Source: Microbacterium salitolerans
Lineage (GTDB): Bacteria > Actinomycetota > Actinomycetes > Actinomycetales > Microbacteriaceae
NCBI RefSeq assembly: GCF_019720895.1
Contig: NZ_JAHKSH010000001.1
Span: 248,001 to 312,000 of the forward strand
Length of the DNA stretch: 64,000 nucleotides
Direction: 5' to 3'
Position 1 is the first letter of the stretch. Each line of letters begins with the position of its first letter. The notes beneath the pieces are model-generated. The model did not search any database. It had not been told where the DNA came from and worked only from the letters and a program-made list of their open reading frames with translations. This document shows, in pieces, positions 17,337 through 28,113 of the stretch. Made by a program: the position numbers and the translations under genes.

Positions 17337-17362
17337 TCGGTCAACCGGTTGCTAAGTTGACC
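17337..17362 (+). promoter_or_regulatory. Operator of the putative apiose regulon (copy upstream of the sugar ABC operon)
   Basis: Contains GGTCAACCGGTT, the 12-base core shared exactly (as reverse complement) with sites at 32724-32741 and 35051-35068. Here ggtcaa also pairs with ttgacc 12 bases downstream, giving a longer imperfect dyad. It sits about 45-70 bases before the first gene, over the likely promoter (ctaattt), which suggests repression. The likely binder is the GntR regulator at 32780, though the symmetric caaccggttg centre would also suit a LacI-type protein. Confidence 0.65.
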
Positions 17363-17405
17363 GGCGTGGTGCGCATCCACACAGTCTGCAAAGGAGCAGC
17401 CTCAT

Positions 17406-18044
17406 ATGTCACGACCCGCTCGCCGTCGAATTCGCCCGTGGATGGTCGGCGTCGTCGCACTCGTCGCCGTCGTCGGCATCGGGGCGGCTACGACGACCTA
17501 TCGTTCCATCAGCGACGTCGCCGGCGCGGCCGAGGAGGAGCGCTTCAGTCCTGCCGAGTACGCGGACGAGCGCTTCGAGACCGAGATCGTTCCGCAGATC
17601 GACGAAGACGCGGTCGACCTCGCGACGCTGCTGAGCGAACTCGACGACGGCGCGGATGAGTCGGAATTCGGCCATGCGCCGGGAGCCGGCAGCTCGTACA
17701 GCTTCGCCGTCACGCTGACAGGAACGGCGGGCGCGCCGGAGGGCACCGTGGTGCCGGTCACAGTCGAGGGCGTCGACGATGAGACGACCGTGCAGGTGCA
17801 GATCGGGCCCGCGCTCAACGGCACGGCGCTGCGCGACGTGACGGGCACGGTGTCGTTCAACGACTTCACGAACCAGCTCGAGTTCCAGGAAGTGGGCACG
17901 GAGTTCAACGACCGCGTGCGAGAGGGGATCCTCGCGGACGTGGCCGTGGAGGAGGGCGACACCGTCGAGGTGACGGGCGCCTTCACACGCGTGAACCCGG
18001 CGCTCGTGTCGATCGTCCCGATCGCGCTCGAGGTCGCGCCATGA
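17406..18044 (+). CDS. DUF2291 family periplasmic/exported protein of sugar ABC operons
   Basis: A 212-residue protein with one N-terminal membrane segment (about 12-30) and an extracytoplasmic domain. The DUF2291 pattern is visible in VTLTGTAGAPEGTVVPVTVEG, QIGPALNGTALRD, and the conserved FNDFTNQLEFQEVGTEFNDRVREG. The family is defined by genes lying in ribose/xylose-type ABC operons and has no proven activity; a helper of substrate capture has been proposed from context. Its stop overlaps the following ATPase start by four bases. It is the first gene behind the operator at 17337. Confidence 0.85.
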   Translation: MSRPARRRIRPWMVGVVALVAVVGIGAATTTYRSISDVAGAAEEERFSPAEYADERFETEIVPQIDEDAVDLATLLSELDDGADESEFGHAPGAGSSYSFAVTLTGTAGAPEGTVVPVTVEGVDDETTVQVQIGPALNGTALRDVTGTVSFNDFTNQLEFQEVGTEFNDRVREGILADVAVEEGDTVEVTGAFTRVNPALVSIVPIALEVAP

Positions 18045-19598
18045 GCGTCGCGGCAGTCTCGACGCAGAACGACGTCGTGATGACCGCGCGCGGCATCACG
18101 AAGACCTACGGGCCCACGCGCGCGCTCAAGGGCGTCGACTTCGACATCCGCGCCGGGAGCGTCACGGTGCTGTTCGGCGAGAACGGCGCGGGCAAGTCGA
18201 CTCTGATGAAGATCCTGTCCGGTGTCGAGCAGCCCACCAGCGGCACGCTCGAGCTGCGCGGAGCCCCGATCACGCTCGAGAACACGGTCGATGCGGCGGC
18301 CCGAGGGATCGCGATCATCCATCAGGAGCTGAGCCTCGCGCCGAACATGAACGTGCGCGACAACATCTTCCTGGGCCGGGAGCCCACGCGCGGCGGACTG
18401 TTCGTCGACGACGGGGCCGAGATGGAGAGGGCCCGCGACGTGCTCGCGCGCCTCGCGGAGGACATCGACCCGCTCACTCCGGTATCGGAGCTCCGCCTCG
18501 GTCAGCAGCAGGTGATCGAGATCGCACGTGCCCTCTCCGGAGATGCGCGCGTGCTCATCATGGACGAGCCGACCTCGGCGCTCAGCGCCAGCGAGGTCGA
18601 GGTCCTGTTCTCGCTCATCCGGGAGCTCACGGCCGCGGGTGTCGCCATCGTGTACATCTCGCATCATCTCGAGGAGGCGCTCGAGATCTGCGACTACGCC
18701 GTCGTGTTCCGCGACGGCGATCTCGTCGCAACGGGCGAACGGGAGCAGATCGATCTCGAGTGGATCATCTCGAACATGATCGGCAGGGACGCCGAGGATC
18801 TCGCACCGGATCTGCTCGACGAGTTCGGCGGCGTCGCGCTCTCTCTGCGTGGGGTGACGGTGGCGGATCCGTCGAATCCCTCGCGCCTCGCTGTCGACCG
18901 TCTCGACCTCGACGTGCACGAGGGGGAAGTCGTCTGCCTCTACGGCCTCATGGGAGCGGGGCGCACCGAACTGCTCGAGGCGCTGGCCGGTCGCACGCCG
19001 ATCCAGGCGGGCGACGTCGTCGCCCGCGACCGGAACCTGGGGAAGGAGACGGTGGGCGAACGCATCGCCGACGGGATCGTCCTCGTCCCCGAGGACCGCC
19101 AGCGCGACGGACTCGTGCAGAGCATGTCGGTCGGCGAGAACGCGTCGCTCGCGAACCTGCTGTCCTTCACGCGGCTGGGCTTCCTCCGCCGCGGCGAGGA
19201 GCAGCGCGAGATCGACAGGGGGATCTCGGACGTGCGCGTGAAGACATCCGGTCCCCGGGCGTCGATCACGTCGCTCTCCGGGGGAAATCAGCAGAAGGTC
19301 GTCATCGCGAAGGCGCTGATGACGACGCCCGACATCATTCTTCTCGACGAGCCATCTCGGGGGATCGATGTCGGAGCCAAGGCGGAGATCTTCGGCCTGA
19401 TGGCGCGGGAGGCACGGCGCGGGCTCGCGGTGCTGTTCGCGACCAGCGAGGTCGGCGAGGCGCTGCAGGTGGCCAACCGGGTCATCGTGATGTCGAAGGG
19501 GCGCGTCGTCGCCGAGTTCGACCCGAAGAACACGACACGTGAAGACCTGATGGTGGCCTCGGGTGAGGCGCCGGAGGACGAGGCGGCGGGGAGAGACC

Positions 19599-19606
<8 letters not shown>
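18041..19606 (+). CDS. Sugar ABC transporter ATP-binding protein (RbsA/XylG type, two ATPase domains)
   Basis: A 521-residue dual-ATPase subunit of a CUT2 importer. Domain 1 has Walker A GENGAGKST near residue 46, signature LRLGQQQVIEIARAL, and Walker B VLIMDEPTSAL. Domain 2 has the degenerate P-loop GLMGAGRTEL expected of RbsA-type proteins, the signature LSGGNQQKVVIAKAL, and IILLDEPSRGIDVGAK. CUT2 systems carry monosaccharides such as ribose, xylose and erythritol. It is coupled to DUF2291 and overlaps the permease start by 8 bases. The regulon context suggests a branched or small sugar such as D-apiose, but specificity cannot be read from the ATPase. Confidence 0.93.
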
Positions 19607-21717
<2,111 letters not shown>

Positions 21718-21723
21718 CGCGAT

Positions 21724-21753
21724 CGGCCCGGCGGACACAGGTCCGCCGGGCCG
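21724..21753 (+). terminator. Terminator/attenuator hairpin after the binding-protein gene
   Basis: 13-bp perfect stem (arms cggcccggcggac and gtccgccgggccg) with a 4-base loop, followed by ctttct. It starts 6 bases past the stop and 54 bases before the next gene, so it may stop most transcripts before the secreted hydrolase or protect the upstream message. Confidence 0.75.
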
Positions 21754-21806
21754 ACGCCTTTCTCGCGGGTCTCCGCGGGAACCCCCATCACAAAGGAGTG
21801 ATATCG

Positions 21807-23390
21807 ATGACGTCAGAGAACTCTTCTCGACGACGGACGGTCGCCACCGCAGTCGTCAGCGCCGCCTGTCTCGCCATTCCCCTTCTCGCGGCGGGCCCGG
21901 CCTCCGCATCCGCGCCGACGGCCCGCGCGCTGAACGCGCCCGCCGTCGCGGAGAAGCCGGGTGCGTCTGCGGATCCGCCGCGCACCGTGATCACGACCGA
22001 TCCCGAGCTCGACGACCTCAATTCGCTGCTGCGCATGCTGCTCTACAGCAACGAGATCGACATCGCGGGGCTCGTGTACTCGGCCAGCCAGCATCACTAT
22101 GAGGGCGACCCCGAGAAGGGCATCGAACCGCACCGCTGGCCGGAACCCGATGCGCGCTTTCATATCGACGACGCGGTCGACCAGTACGAGGAGGTCTACC
22201 CGAACCTCGTCGTGCATGACGCCGACTACCCGGCTCCGGAGGAGCTGCGGGAGCTGATCAGGTGGGGCAACGTCACCGACGTCGGCGACACGAGCGAGGA
22301 CACCGCAGGGTCCGATCACATCAAGCAGATCCTGCTCGATGATGAGCCGGGCCAGGTCTTCCTGCAGGCCTGGGGCGGAGCGAACACGATCGCCCGCGCT
22401 CTGAAGTCGATCCAGGAGGAGTACGAGGGCACCGCCGACTGGGAGCGGATCCACGACAAGGTCTCGCAGAAGGCGGTCCTGACGAGCTGGGGTCAGCAGG
22501 ACACGACCTTCGTCGACGAGATCAGGCCGAACTGGCCGGAGCTCGAGCATCGCGAGGTGTCGACCAGCATCTGGGGGTACAGCGCGCGCTCATCCGCGCT
22601 GCCGGAATGGCAGCAGTACCTCGAGCCCGAATGGACGAAGGCGAACGTCTCGGATGTCGGCCCGATCGGCGACGCGTACCGCGTCTGGGGCGACGGCAAG
22701 CAGATGGCCGCCGGCTTCGACGACGAGGACTACTTCGGGCTGTCCGGCTACACGGCGGACGAGCTGCGGGAGATGGGCTACCTCGTGTGGACTCCGCCGC
22801 AGCCGCCGGGCGCGTGGATCTCGGAGGGCGACTCGTCGAACTGGGCGCTGCTGCTGCAGAACGGACTCCGGAACTACGAGGATCCGTCGTGGGGCGGCTG
22901 GGGTGGTCGTCAGGAGCTGAATCCCGAGGATCCTCACCAGTGGCGCAACCGCGGGGTCGCTGACATCGGCCCAGATGGGGCGCCGCGCGACGACTACGCC
23001 GCCGGTCGCTGGTTCGAGGACTTCCAGCACGATTTCGCCGCACGACTGCAGTGGTCCGTGACTCCCGAGTTCGACCAGGCGGATCATCCCCCCGTCGCCC
23101 GCGTCGCGGGGCCGCTCGATCGGGGCGCGGTGCCCGGGCAGCGGGTCGCGCTGAACGGCTTCGCGAGCGACCCCGACGGCGACGACGTCGCGCGGACGTG
23201 GTGGCAGTACGTCGAGGCCGGCACGTACGAGGGCGAGGTCGAGCTGGAGGAGGCGGACGCCGGCAGGATCTCGTTCACCGTTCCGGAGGATGCGGAGTCC
23301 GGCGAGACGATCCACCTCATCCTCGAGGCCTCCGACGGCGGTGAGCTCGATCTGAAGCACTGGCAGCGCGTCGTGATCACCGTGCGGTGA
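21807..23390 (+). CDS. Secreted Sde182/DUF1593-type nucleoside-hydrolase-like protein
   Basis: A 527-residue exported protein. The N terminus has SSRRRT before a hydrophobic stretch ending SASA, possibly a Tat-like signal, and the start at 21807 follows aaaggag. The mature protein opens with RTVITTDPELDDLNSLLRMLLY, the Ca-binding motif of the nucleoside hydrolase fold in its Sde182/DUF1593 form. Other parts are DHIKQILLDDEPGQVFLQAWGGANTIARAL, SSNWALLLQNGLRNYEDPSWGGWGGR, and a C-terminal beta-sandwich (about 440-527) with FASDPDGDDVARTWWQY. Named relatives bind or act on plant polysaccharides. It ends the ABC operon, and two further nucleoside-hydrolase-fold genes face it. I infer a glycosidase releasing a furanose outside the cell. 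Confidence 0.8.
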   Translation: MTSENSSRRRTVATAVVSAACLAIPLLAAGPASASAPTARALNAPAVAEKPGASADPPRTVITTDPELDDLNSLLRMLLYSNEIDIAGLVYSASQHHYEGDPEKGIEPHRWPEPDARFHIDDAVDQYEEVYPNLVVHDADYPAPEELRELIRWGNVTDVGDTSEDTAGSDHIKQILLDDEPGQVFLQAWGGANTIARALKSIQEEYEGTADWERIHDKVSQKAVLTSWGQQDTTFVDEIRPNWPELEHREVSTSIWGYSARSSALPEWQQYLEPEWTKANVSDVGPIGDAYRVWGDGKQMAAGFDDEDYFGLSGYTADELREMGYLVWTPPQPPGAWISEGDSSNWALLLQNGLRNYEDPSWGGWGGRQELNPEDPHQWRNRGVADIGPDGAPRDDYAAGRWFEDFQHDFAARLQWSVTPEFDQADHPPVARVAGPLDRGAVPGQRVALNGFASDPDGDDVARTWWQYVEAGTYEGEVELEEADAGRISFTVPEDAESGETIHLILEASDGGELDLKHWQRVVITVR

Positions 23391-23422
23391 CGTCGCGTTG
23401 AGGCAGCACCGCCGCCGCGGCA

Positions 23423-23451
23423 CGCGGGCCCTCGGAGCCCGAGGGCCCGCG
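23423..23451. terminator. Bidirectional terminator between convergent operons
   Basis: 13-bp perfect stem (cgcgggccctcgg / ccgagggcccgcg) with a 3-base loop in the 72-base gap between the secreted hydrolase gene (plus strand) and the end of the minus-strand catabolic operon. Confidence 0.8.
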
Positions 23452-23462
23452 GGCCGCCGTGC

Positions 23463-24509
23463 TTACTCGACGCGTGCGGCCCAGCTCTCGAACTCCGCCA
23501 GCTTGAGGAAGAGGTCTTCGAACATCAGGCGGGTGTCGACGCGCGTGTACACGCGCATCGGGCGCGCGTCCGGAGACGGCAGATACGCCCCGCCGTCTGA
23601 GATGGCAGGCGTCGAGCGCACGACGAGTGCGCTCGACGACGAGTCCGGCTCGAAGGTCGACTGCAGAGACGACAGGAGCACGAGGGGCGAGTCCCCCAGC
23701 GCGTAGGTCTCGGCCGGGCCGATGAAGCCCGCGACGGCGCGGAGCACCGCCGCGATCTCGTCGTACATGTACCGCCCCAGCGGCCCGGTCGCGGCCATGC
23801 GGATCCGCAGCTCGGCACCCGACACGAGGTACTGGCGATAGATGTTGCGCGGGACCTGCCAGATCGGGATATCGGAGTCGCCGAACACGACCTGCGCGGC
23901 GGCGACGTCGATGAGCAGGTTGTACTCGACCGGCATCGCGTTCGGCGGCGGCGAGGCGAGATCCGCGTGCTCGCCGCCGCCGATCCAGATGAGCGTCATG
24001 CGTTCGGCGATCCGCGGCTCCACGAGGAGAGCGGACGCGAGATCTGTCAGCCCTCCGCCCGCCAGATAGAACAGCGGCGAGTCGTCGTCGCGCATCGCCT
24101 CGGCCACGATCGCGTCGACGGCGGGCGACAGGGCGGGGGTGGTGCGGTCGCGAAGACCGACCTTGCTCCCGCGCCGGATGACGTCCGTCGAGTCCAGGCC
24201 CATGCGGGAGAACAGGTCGCGCACGATGCGCTCGGCGTTCTGCGCCGTGTGACCCGAGGGGTCGAACTGGTCTCCGGGCGAGAGGTGAGATGCCACGACC
24301 AGCCGCGTCTCGACGTTCGTCGTCAGAAGCTGGTGCACGAGCTGCGGCAGGTCGTCCGGATCCCCGGAGAAGTCGTTGTCGACGATCGCGCGGGCGCGAC
24401 GTCCCGGGACGGGAGGGAGCTCCTGCCATGGCGCCTCGCCGAGCCGCCATTTGGCGCGTGGCGGAGGCCTCGAACGGGGGGGGGCGGAGTGCGGCGGAAC
24501 CCGCGTCAC
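23463..24509 (-). CDS. Nucleoside-hydrolase-fold protein, last gene of the catabolic operon
   Basis: A 348-residue cytoplasmic protein. The nucleoside hydrolase fold is recognised from ARAIVDNDFSGDPDDLPQLVHQLL (divergent form of the N-terminal Asp cluster), LFYLAGGGLTDLASALLVEP, MTLIWIGGGEHADL, and VEYNLLIDVAAAQVVFGDSDIPIWQVP, matching the LTNVA, WMGG and FN-D-A-A segments of the family. Classical enzymes split N-glycosidic bonds of ribonucleosides with a DxDxxxDD calcium site; here the site reads DNDFSGDPDD. The GTG at 24509 overlaps the upstream gene's stop by four bases. The first 40 residues are Pro/Arg-rich and include a run of nine G in the DNA (24476-24484), so the true N terminus is uncertain. 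Substrate is inferred from context only (apiosides). Confidence 0.75.
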   Translation of the reverse strand: MTRVPPHSAPPRSRPPPRAKWRLGEAPWQELPPVPGRRARAIVDNDFSGDPDDLPQLVHQLLTTNVETRLVVASHLSPGDQFDPSGHTAQNAERIVRDLFSRMGLDSTDVIRRGSKVGLRDRTTPALSPAVDAIVAEAMRDDDSPLFYLAGGGLTDLASALLVEPRIAERMTLIWIGGGEHADLASPPPNAMPVEYNLLIDVAAAQVVFGDSDIPIWQVPRNIYRQYLVSGAELRIRMAATGPLGRYMYDEIAAVLRAVAGFIGPAETYALGDSPLVLLSSLQSTFEPDSSSSALVVRSTPAISDGGAYLPSPDARPMRVYTRVDTRLMFEDLFLKLAEFESWAARVE

Positions 24510-25420
24510 ACGCCGGGATCCTCCGTTCGAGCCGGCCGCTGTGCCGCGTCGAACGCCCGCAGCTTTGCGAACATGTCCTCCATCAGCCAGCGCGTGTCGA
24601 TCGACTCGCACACCGGGATCTCTCGACGCCCGGGCTCGGGCTCCCGCATCGAGCCGTCTGCGTCGAAGAACGGAGCCGGGCAGGAACGCCACGTCGCGCC
24701 GCGCGGGTTCATGATGACGCCGATCGCGGGACTGTCGCCGAGTGAGCGGAAGTCCATCATGAGCCGGGTCCCCCGCGCATTGAACTCGATCACCTGCTGC
24801 GTGAGATATGCGCCGAGTTCCCCGAGCGGCGAGACCTTCTGCCGCAGCTCCTCGTGGCCGACCGACACCATCGCGTAGACCGACATCGGGATCTGCCAGA
24901 CGGGGATCCGCGAATCCATCACGATGTTCGCCGCGACGATGTCGTTCGACAGGTTGAACTCCGGGGCGTGCCCCGGGATGAGGTCGTCGTGCGGTGGGCC
25001 GCCGATCCACACGACGACGACGTCGCGATCCTGGATCTCGGGATCCTCCAGGATCGCCGACGCCATATCGGTGAGCGGGCCGAGGAAGGGGATGTAGAGC
25101 GTTCCCTCGTCTTTCTTCGACTCCTCGATGATCAGTGCGGAGCCCGCAGAGGGCACGGGCGCCACCGGATCCGGCAGGGCGTGGGTCGCGCCGTCGGCGA
25201 CGACGTACTCGCCCTCGCGCCCCATCAGGCGCAGGAGGAGATCCACCTCCTCGCGCGATGCTCGGAGGCTGTCGCTCCTCTTCCCGGTCCCGAAGTGCGC
25301 CGGAACGATTCCGCGGATGTCCAGCGTCGGCGAGAGCAGAGCATGGACGATGGCGAACTGGTCGTCCGCCTCGTTCTTGGCGTCCGTGTTGATGATGACG
25401 CGGCGGGGAGCGGCGAGCAT
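24506..25420 (-). CDS. Nucleoside-hydrolase-fold protein
   Basis: A 304-residue cytoplasmic protein beginning RRVIINTDAKNEADDQFAIVHALLSP. The DAKNEADDQ form of the metal-site motif is typical of the Sde182-related branch rather than classical IunH (DxDPGxDD). Other landmarks are VDLLLRLMG, GPLTDMASAILED, VVVVWIGGPPHDDL and EFNLSNDIVAANIVMDSRIPVWQIP. It is clearly related to its downstream neighbour and to the secreted protein at 21807-23390, giving three members of one fold in one regulon. Activity is unknown; hydrolysis of a furanoside after import is the simplest reading. The gene follows the lactonase by 34 bases and has gaaagga before its ATG. Confidence 0.78.
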   Translation of the reverse strand: MLAAPRRVIINTDAKNEADDQFAIVHALLSPTLDIRGIVPAHFGTGKRSDSLRASREEVDLLLRLMGREGEYVVADGATHALPDPVAPVPSAGSALIIEESKKDEGTLYIPFLGPLTDMASAILEDPEIQDRDVVVVWIGGPPHDDLIPGHAPEFNLSNDIVAANIVMDSRIPVWQIPMSVYAMVSVGHEELRQKVSPLGELGAYLTQQVIEFNARGTRLMMDFRSLGDSPAIGVIMNPRGATWRSCPAPFFDADGSMREPEPGRREIPVCESIDTRWLMEDMFAKLRAFDAAQRPARTEDPGV

Positions 25421-25454
25421 GGGATGTCCTTTCGTGGGAGGGGGATCGTGAGGA

Positions 25455-27185
25455 TCAGCGCGAGACGGCGTGCCAGCCGTGCGGCGGCAGTCCGACCCGC
25501 TCGGTCGCGTCGAGGTTCGCGACGAGCATCGCGTCGTCCGAGCGGATCGCCCAAACCTTCCCGTCGGGTGTGTGGGCTGTCGCGATCGGACAGCCGGCGA
25601 GGCCGGCGAGCGCGTGGATCGCCGCGGCGACGGGGAGGTCGTCGCCCTCCGCTGTGCGCACGCCGCGCGGGCCCCACTCCTCGAAGAACGAGATCGATGC
25701 GACGCCGGGCACGGCGAGGGCGGCGGCGCTCGCGATGGTCCACGCCGCGAGCTCCGGCTCGGCCTGGCGCGGGTCGTCGGCGTCGAGCAGCGCGGGGCCG
25801 TACCCTTCGGACAGATCGTCGACGTCGGGACGCGGCGGCGCGGTCGTCGCGACGTTGTTCACGTGTGTGCGGAGCGAGACCGGGCCGACATGCACGGGCC
25901 TGCCGTTCGCGATCCGCCCGGCCTGTGCGGCGACGAGCCGCTGCATCGCGACGGCCTCCTCGAGCTGGCGCGTCTCGCGCGTGTGGAACAGGGGCGTCGT
26001 ACTGAACGCGAAGCCGTCGACGTCAGAGGGGATCCGGTGCTGCTCGCGGTTCACCTCGGTGAAGTGCGAGCGCGCACCGCCGAGGACGGGCACGTCCAAG
26101 CCCGCGTTCTCGAGGGCGTTCCGCAGGATCCGCACGGCCCCGGCGTCGGAGACGTGCTGCGCCTCGTGGCCCGCGGGCTGAAACGCGGTGATCCGGGCGA
26201 TGGCGTGCGGCGCGAGCGCGCGCACGGCGTCCGCGGCGCGCGCAGGAGCGTCGTCCTCGGGCAGGACCAGGCGCACGTCGAGGGGGAGTCCGCTCGCGGC
26301 GGCGCGTGCGAGGGCCGCGGGCCAGCCGCCCCAGCCGAGGTCGAGCTCGACGAGCAGCTCGGACCCGATCGGATCGAGCACAGGCGGCGCGCCCGGCGCC
26401 GTCGAGGCGCCGACCGAGACGGCGGGCATCACGCCGGAATCGACGAACGTCAGGGCGTCGAGCGTCTGGACATTCGTCGAGAAGGGGGAGGATCCGCCAG
26501 AATCGTCAGCGTCTCGCGCGATCGCCAGCGTCTCGGCGCGCGCGCCGCCCGCCGGATCCACCGACACCGTCACGCTCTGCCGCACGACAGAACCCGCCGC
26601 GAGCTCGTACGGGAACGGCAGCGCGAGCGGCCGGCTGTAGGTCTTGAACGAGGCGTCGGTCCAGTTGCGCTGGTCCTCCATCTCGAAGGTGTCGCCGTCG
26701 AACTCCAGGCGCACGTCGCTCCAGGCGAGCCCCGCGATGTCGAACGCGGGCTGATGCGGGGCGATGTCGGCGGGGAAGGCGGTGCGCTCGGCCGATCCGT
26801 CGGAGTGGCGGATCTCGAGGGGATCCCCTGCGAGAGACGGTGGTTGCAGCACGACGAGTCCGGTGCGGTTCGTGAGGAACGCGCGGGCGGTCGTCGCCTC
26901 GAGTGACACGGTCAGCTCAGGGCCGCGTGCAGTGATCGTCAGCGCCGTGTGCAGATCGGCGCCGAAGGAGGACGACGACAGGGCGATGCGGGCGTCGGCC
27001 TCGCCGACCTCGACGCCGTCCACCGCCCACTCCGCGGTGGCCCAGTCGCGGTCGCGCGCGACGGCGCGCACGGAGCGCAGCACGGTCCGTCCGCGGAACC
27101 GGATGTCGGCGACATCGTCGTCGAGCAGCTCGAACGCCCACTCGCCGAGTGCGATCGTCCGCACGGCCTCCTGGATCCAGGTCAT
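25455..27185 (-). CDS. apnL: D-apionolactonase-like protein (ApnL family)
   Basis: A 576-residue protein matching the three-part ApnL architecture: an N-terminal beta domain with DIRFRGRTVLRSVRAVARDRDWAT and the signature EMEDQRNWTDASFKTYSRPLALPFPY (around 195-220), a central TIM-barrel region (LLVELDLGWGGW, ARITAFQPAGHEAQHVSD, PVLGGARSHFTEVNRE), and a C-terminal small domain (VWAIRSDDAMLVANLDATERV). ApnL is known to open D-apionolactone to D-apionate. Assignment is from remembered family motifs and length (about 570-600) plus the neighbouring ApnO- and OiaX-like genes. It is preceded by a 165-base gap after the SDR gene in which I see no gene, so a secondary promoter or processing site is possible there. 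Confidence 0.75.
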   Translation of the reverse strand: MTWIQEAVRTIALGEWAFELLDDDVADIRFRGRTVLRSVRAVARDRDWATAEWAVDGVEVGEADARIALSSSSFGADLHTALTITARGPELTVSLEATTARAFLTNRTGLVVLQPPSLAGDPLEIRHSDGSAERTAFPADIAPHQPAFDIAGLAWSDVRLEFDGDTFEMEDQRNWTDASFKTYSRPLALPFPYELAAGSVVRQSVTVSVDPAGGARAETLAIARDADDSGGSSPFSTNVQTLDALTFVDSGVMPAVSVGASTAPGAPPVLDPIGSELLVELDLGWGGWPAALARAAASGLPLDVRLVLPEDDAPARAADAVRALAPHAIARITAFQPAGHEAQHVSDAGAVRILRNALENAGLDVPVLGGARSHFTEVNREQHRIPSDVDGFAFSTTPLFHTRETRQLEEAVAMQRLVAAQAGRIANGRPVHVGPVSLRTHVNNVATTAPPRPDVDDLSEGYGPALLDADDPRQAEPELAAWTIASAAALAVPGVASISFFEEWGPRGVRTAEGDDLPVAAAIHALAGLAGCPIATAHTPDGKVWAIRSDDAMLVANLDATERVGLPPHGWHAVSR

Positions 27186-27350
27186 CGTCTGCGGCCCTTT
27201 CGCGCGCAGGAGGACGGCGCCTTCCGGTGCGGCGGGTGGAACCGACCCGTGCGCAGGCGCGAGTACGGCGATGCGTCCTGCGCCGCGCGGAACGGAGACC
27301 CGGACCGGCTCGGAACGGAAGAACTGCCGTACTCGTGCATCTGCGCCTCG

Positions 27351-28106
27351 TTACAGCGTCGTCATGCCGCCGTCGACCGGGAACAGCGCGCCCGTCGCGA
27401 AGGCGCCGTCGTCGCTGGCGAGGAACAGCATGATTCCCTCGACGTCGGCGGGTGCGCCGGCGCGCCCCAGCGGGATGCGGCCCACGATCGCGGCGCGCGC
27501 CTCGGGATCGTCGCTGATCGTCGTCACGAGCGACGTCTCGGTGTATGCCGGGACGACGGTGTTGACGCGGATCCCGTCGTCGGCGTACGCGGCGGCGACG
27601 GTGCGCGCGAGCCCGTGGATTCCCGCCTTGGATGCGCTGTACGCCGTGAAATCGCTGCCCTCGCCGTTCACGCCCGTGGGGCTGCCGGTGAGGATGATGG
27701 ATCCGCCGCCGCGCTCCCGCATCGTGCGCACCGCGTGCTTGACGGTGAGGAACGTGCCCGTGAGGTTGACGTCGATCGTCTTCCGCCACACGTCGAGGTC
27801 GAGGTCGGCGGCCTTCGCATCCTGTCCGAACAGCTGCACGCCGGCGTTGGCGACGACGACGTCGGGCGCCCAGCCGTCGTCGGCGAGCGACGTGAAGGCC
27901 GCGGACACCTGATCTTCCTGCGCGATGTCGACGGCGACGGCGCGGGCCGTCTCGCCGATCCCCGCGGCCGCACGCTGCGCGGCGTCGGCGTCGCGGTCGG
28001 CGATGACGACGCGCGCGCCCTCCGCGGCGAATCGGGTCGCGACGGCGAGCCCGATGCCCGTCGCGGATCCCGTGACGAGGGCGGTCTTCCCGGTGAGGCG
28101 TGCCAT
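27351..28106 (-). CDS. SDR-family oxidoreductase, candidate D-apiose dehydrogenase
   Basis: A 251-residue classical short-chain dehydrogenase: nucleotide site TGSATGIG (13-20), D-rich cofactor segment VIADRDADAA suggesting NAD preference, NAG at 87-89, and catalytic S142, Y156 and K160 (YSASK). The C-terminal ATGALFPVDGG is normal. In characterised apiose pathways the first step (apiose to apionolactone) is done by a Gfo/Idh/MocA-type enzyme, and none is present here. An SDR directly before the lactonase gene is therefore a plausible replacement. It could instead be a tetritol or uronate-type dehydrogenase. Confidence 0.85.
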   Translation of the reverse strand: MARLTGKTALVTGSATGIGLAVATRFAAEGARVVIADRDADAAQRAAAGIGETARAVAVDIAQEDQVSAAFTSLADDGWAPDVVVANAGVQLFGQDAKAADLDLDVWRKTIDVNLTGTFLTVKHAVRTMRERGGGSIILTGSPTGVNGEGSDFTAYSASKAGIHGLARTVAAAYADDGIRVNTVVPAYTETSLVTTISDDPEARAAIVGRIPLGRAGAPADVEGIMLFLASDDGAFATGALFPVDGGMTTL

Positions 28107-28113
28107 CGGATCC

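Noticed and set aside
27186-27350. Possible small gene in the gap between the SDR and lactonase genes
   Set aside because: The open frame there has no recognisable start site or conserved composition; called empty.
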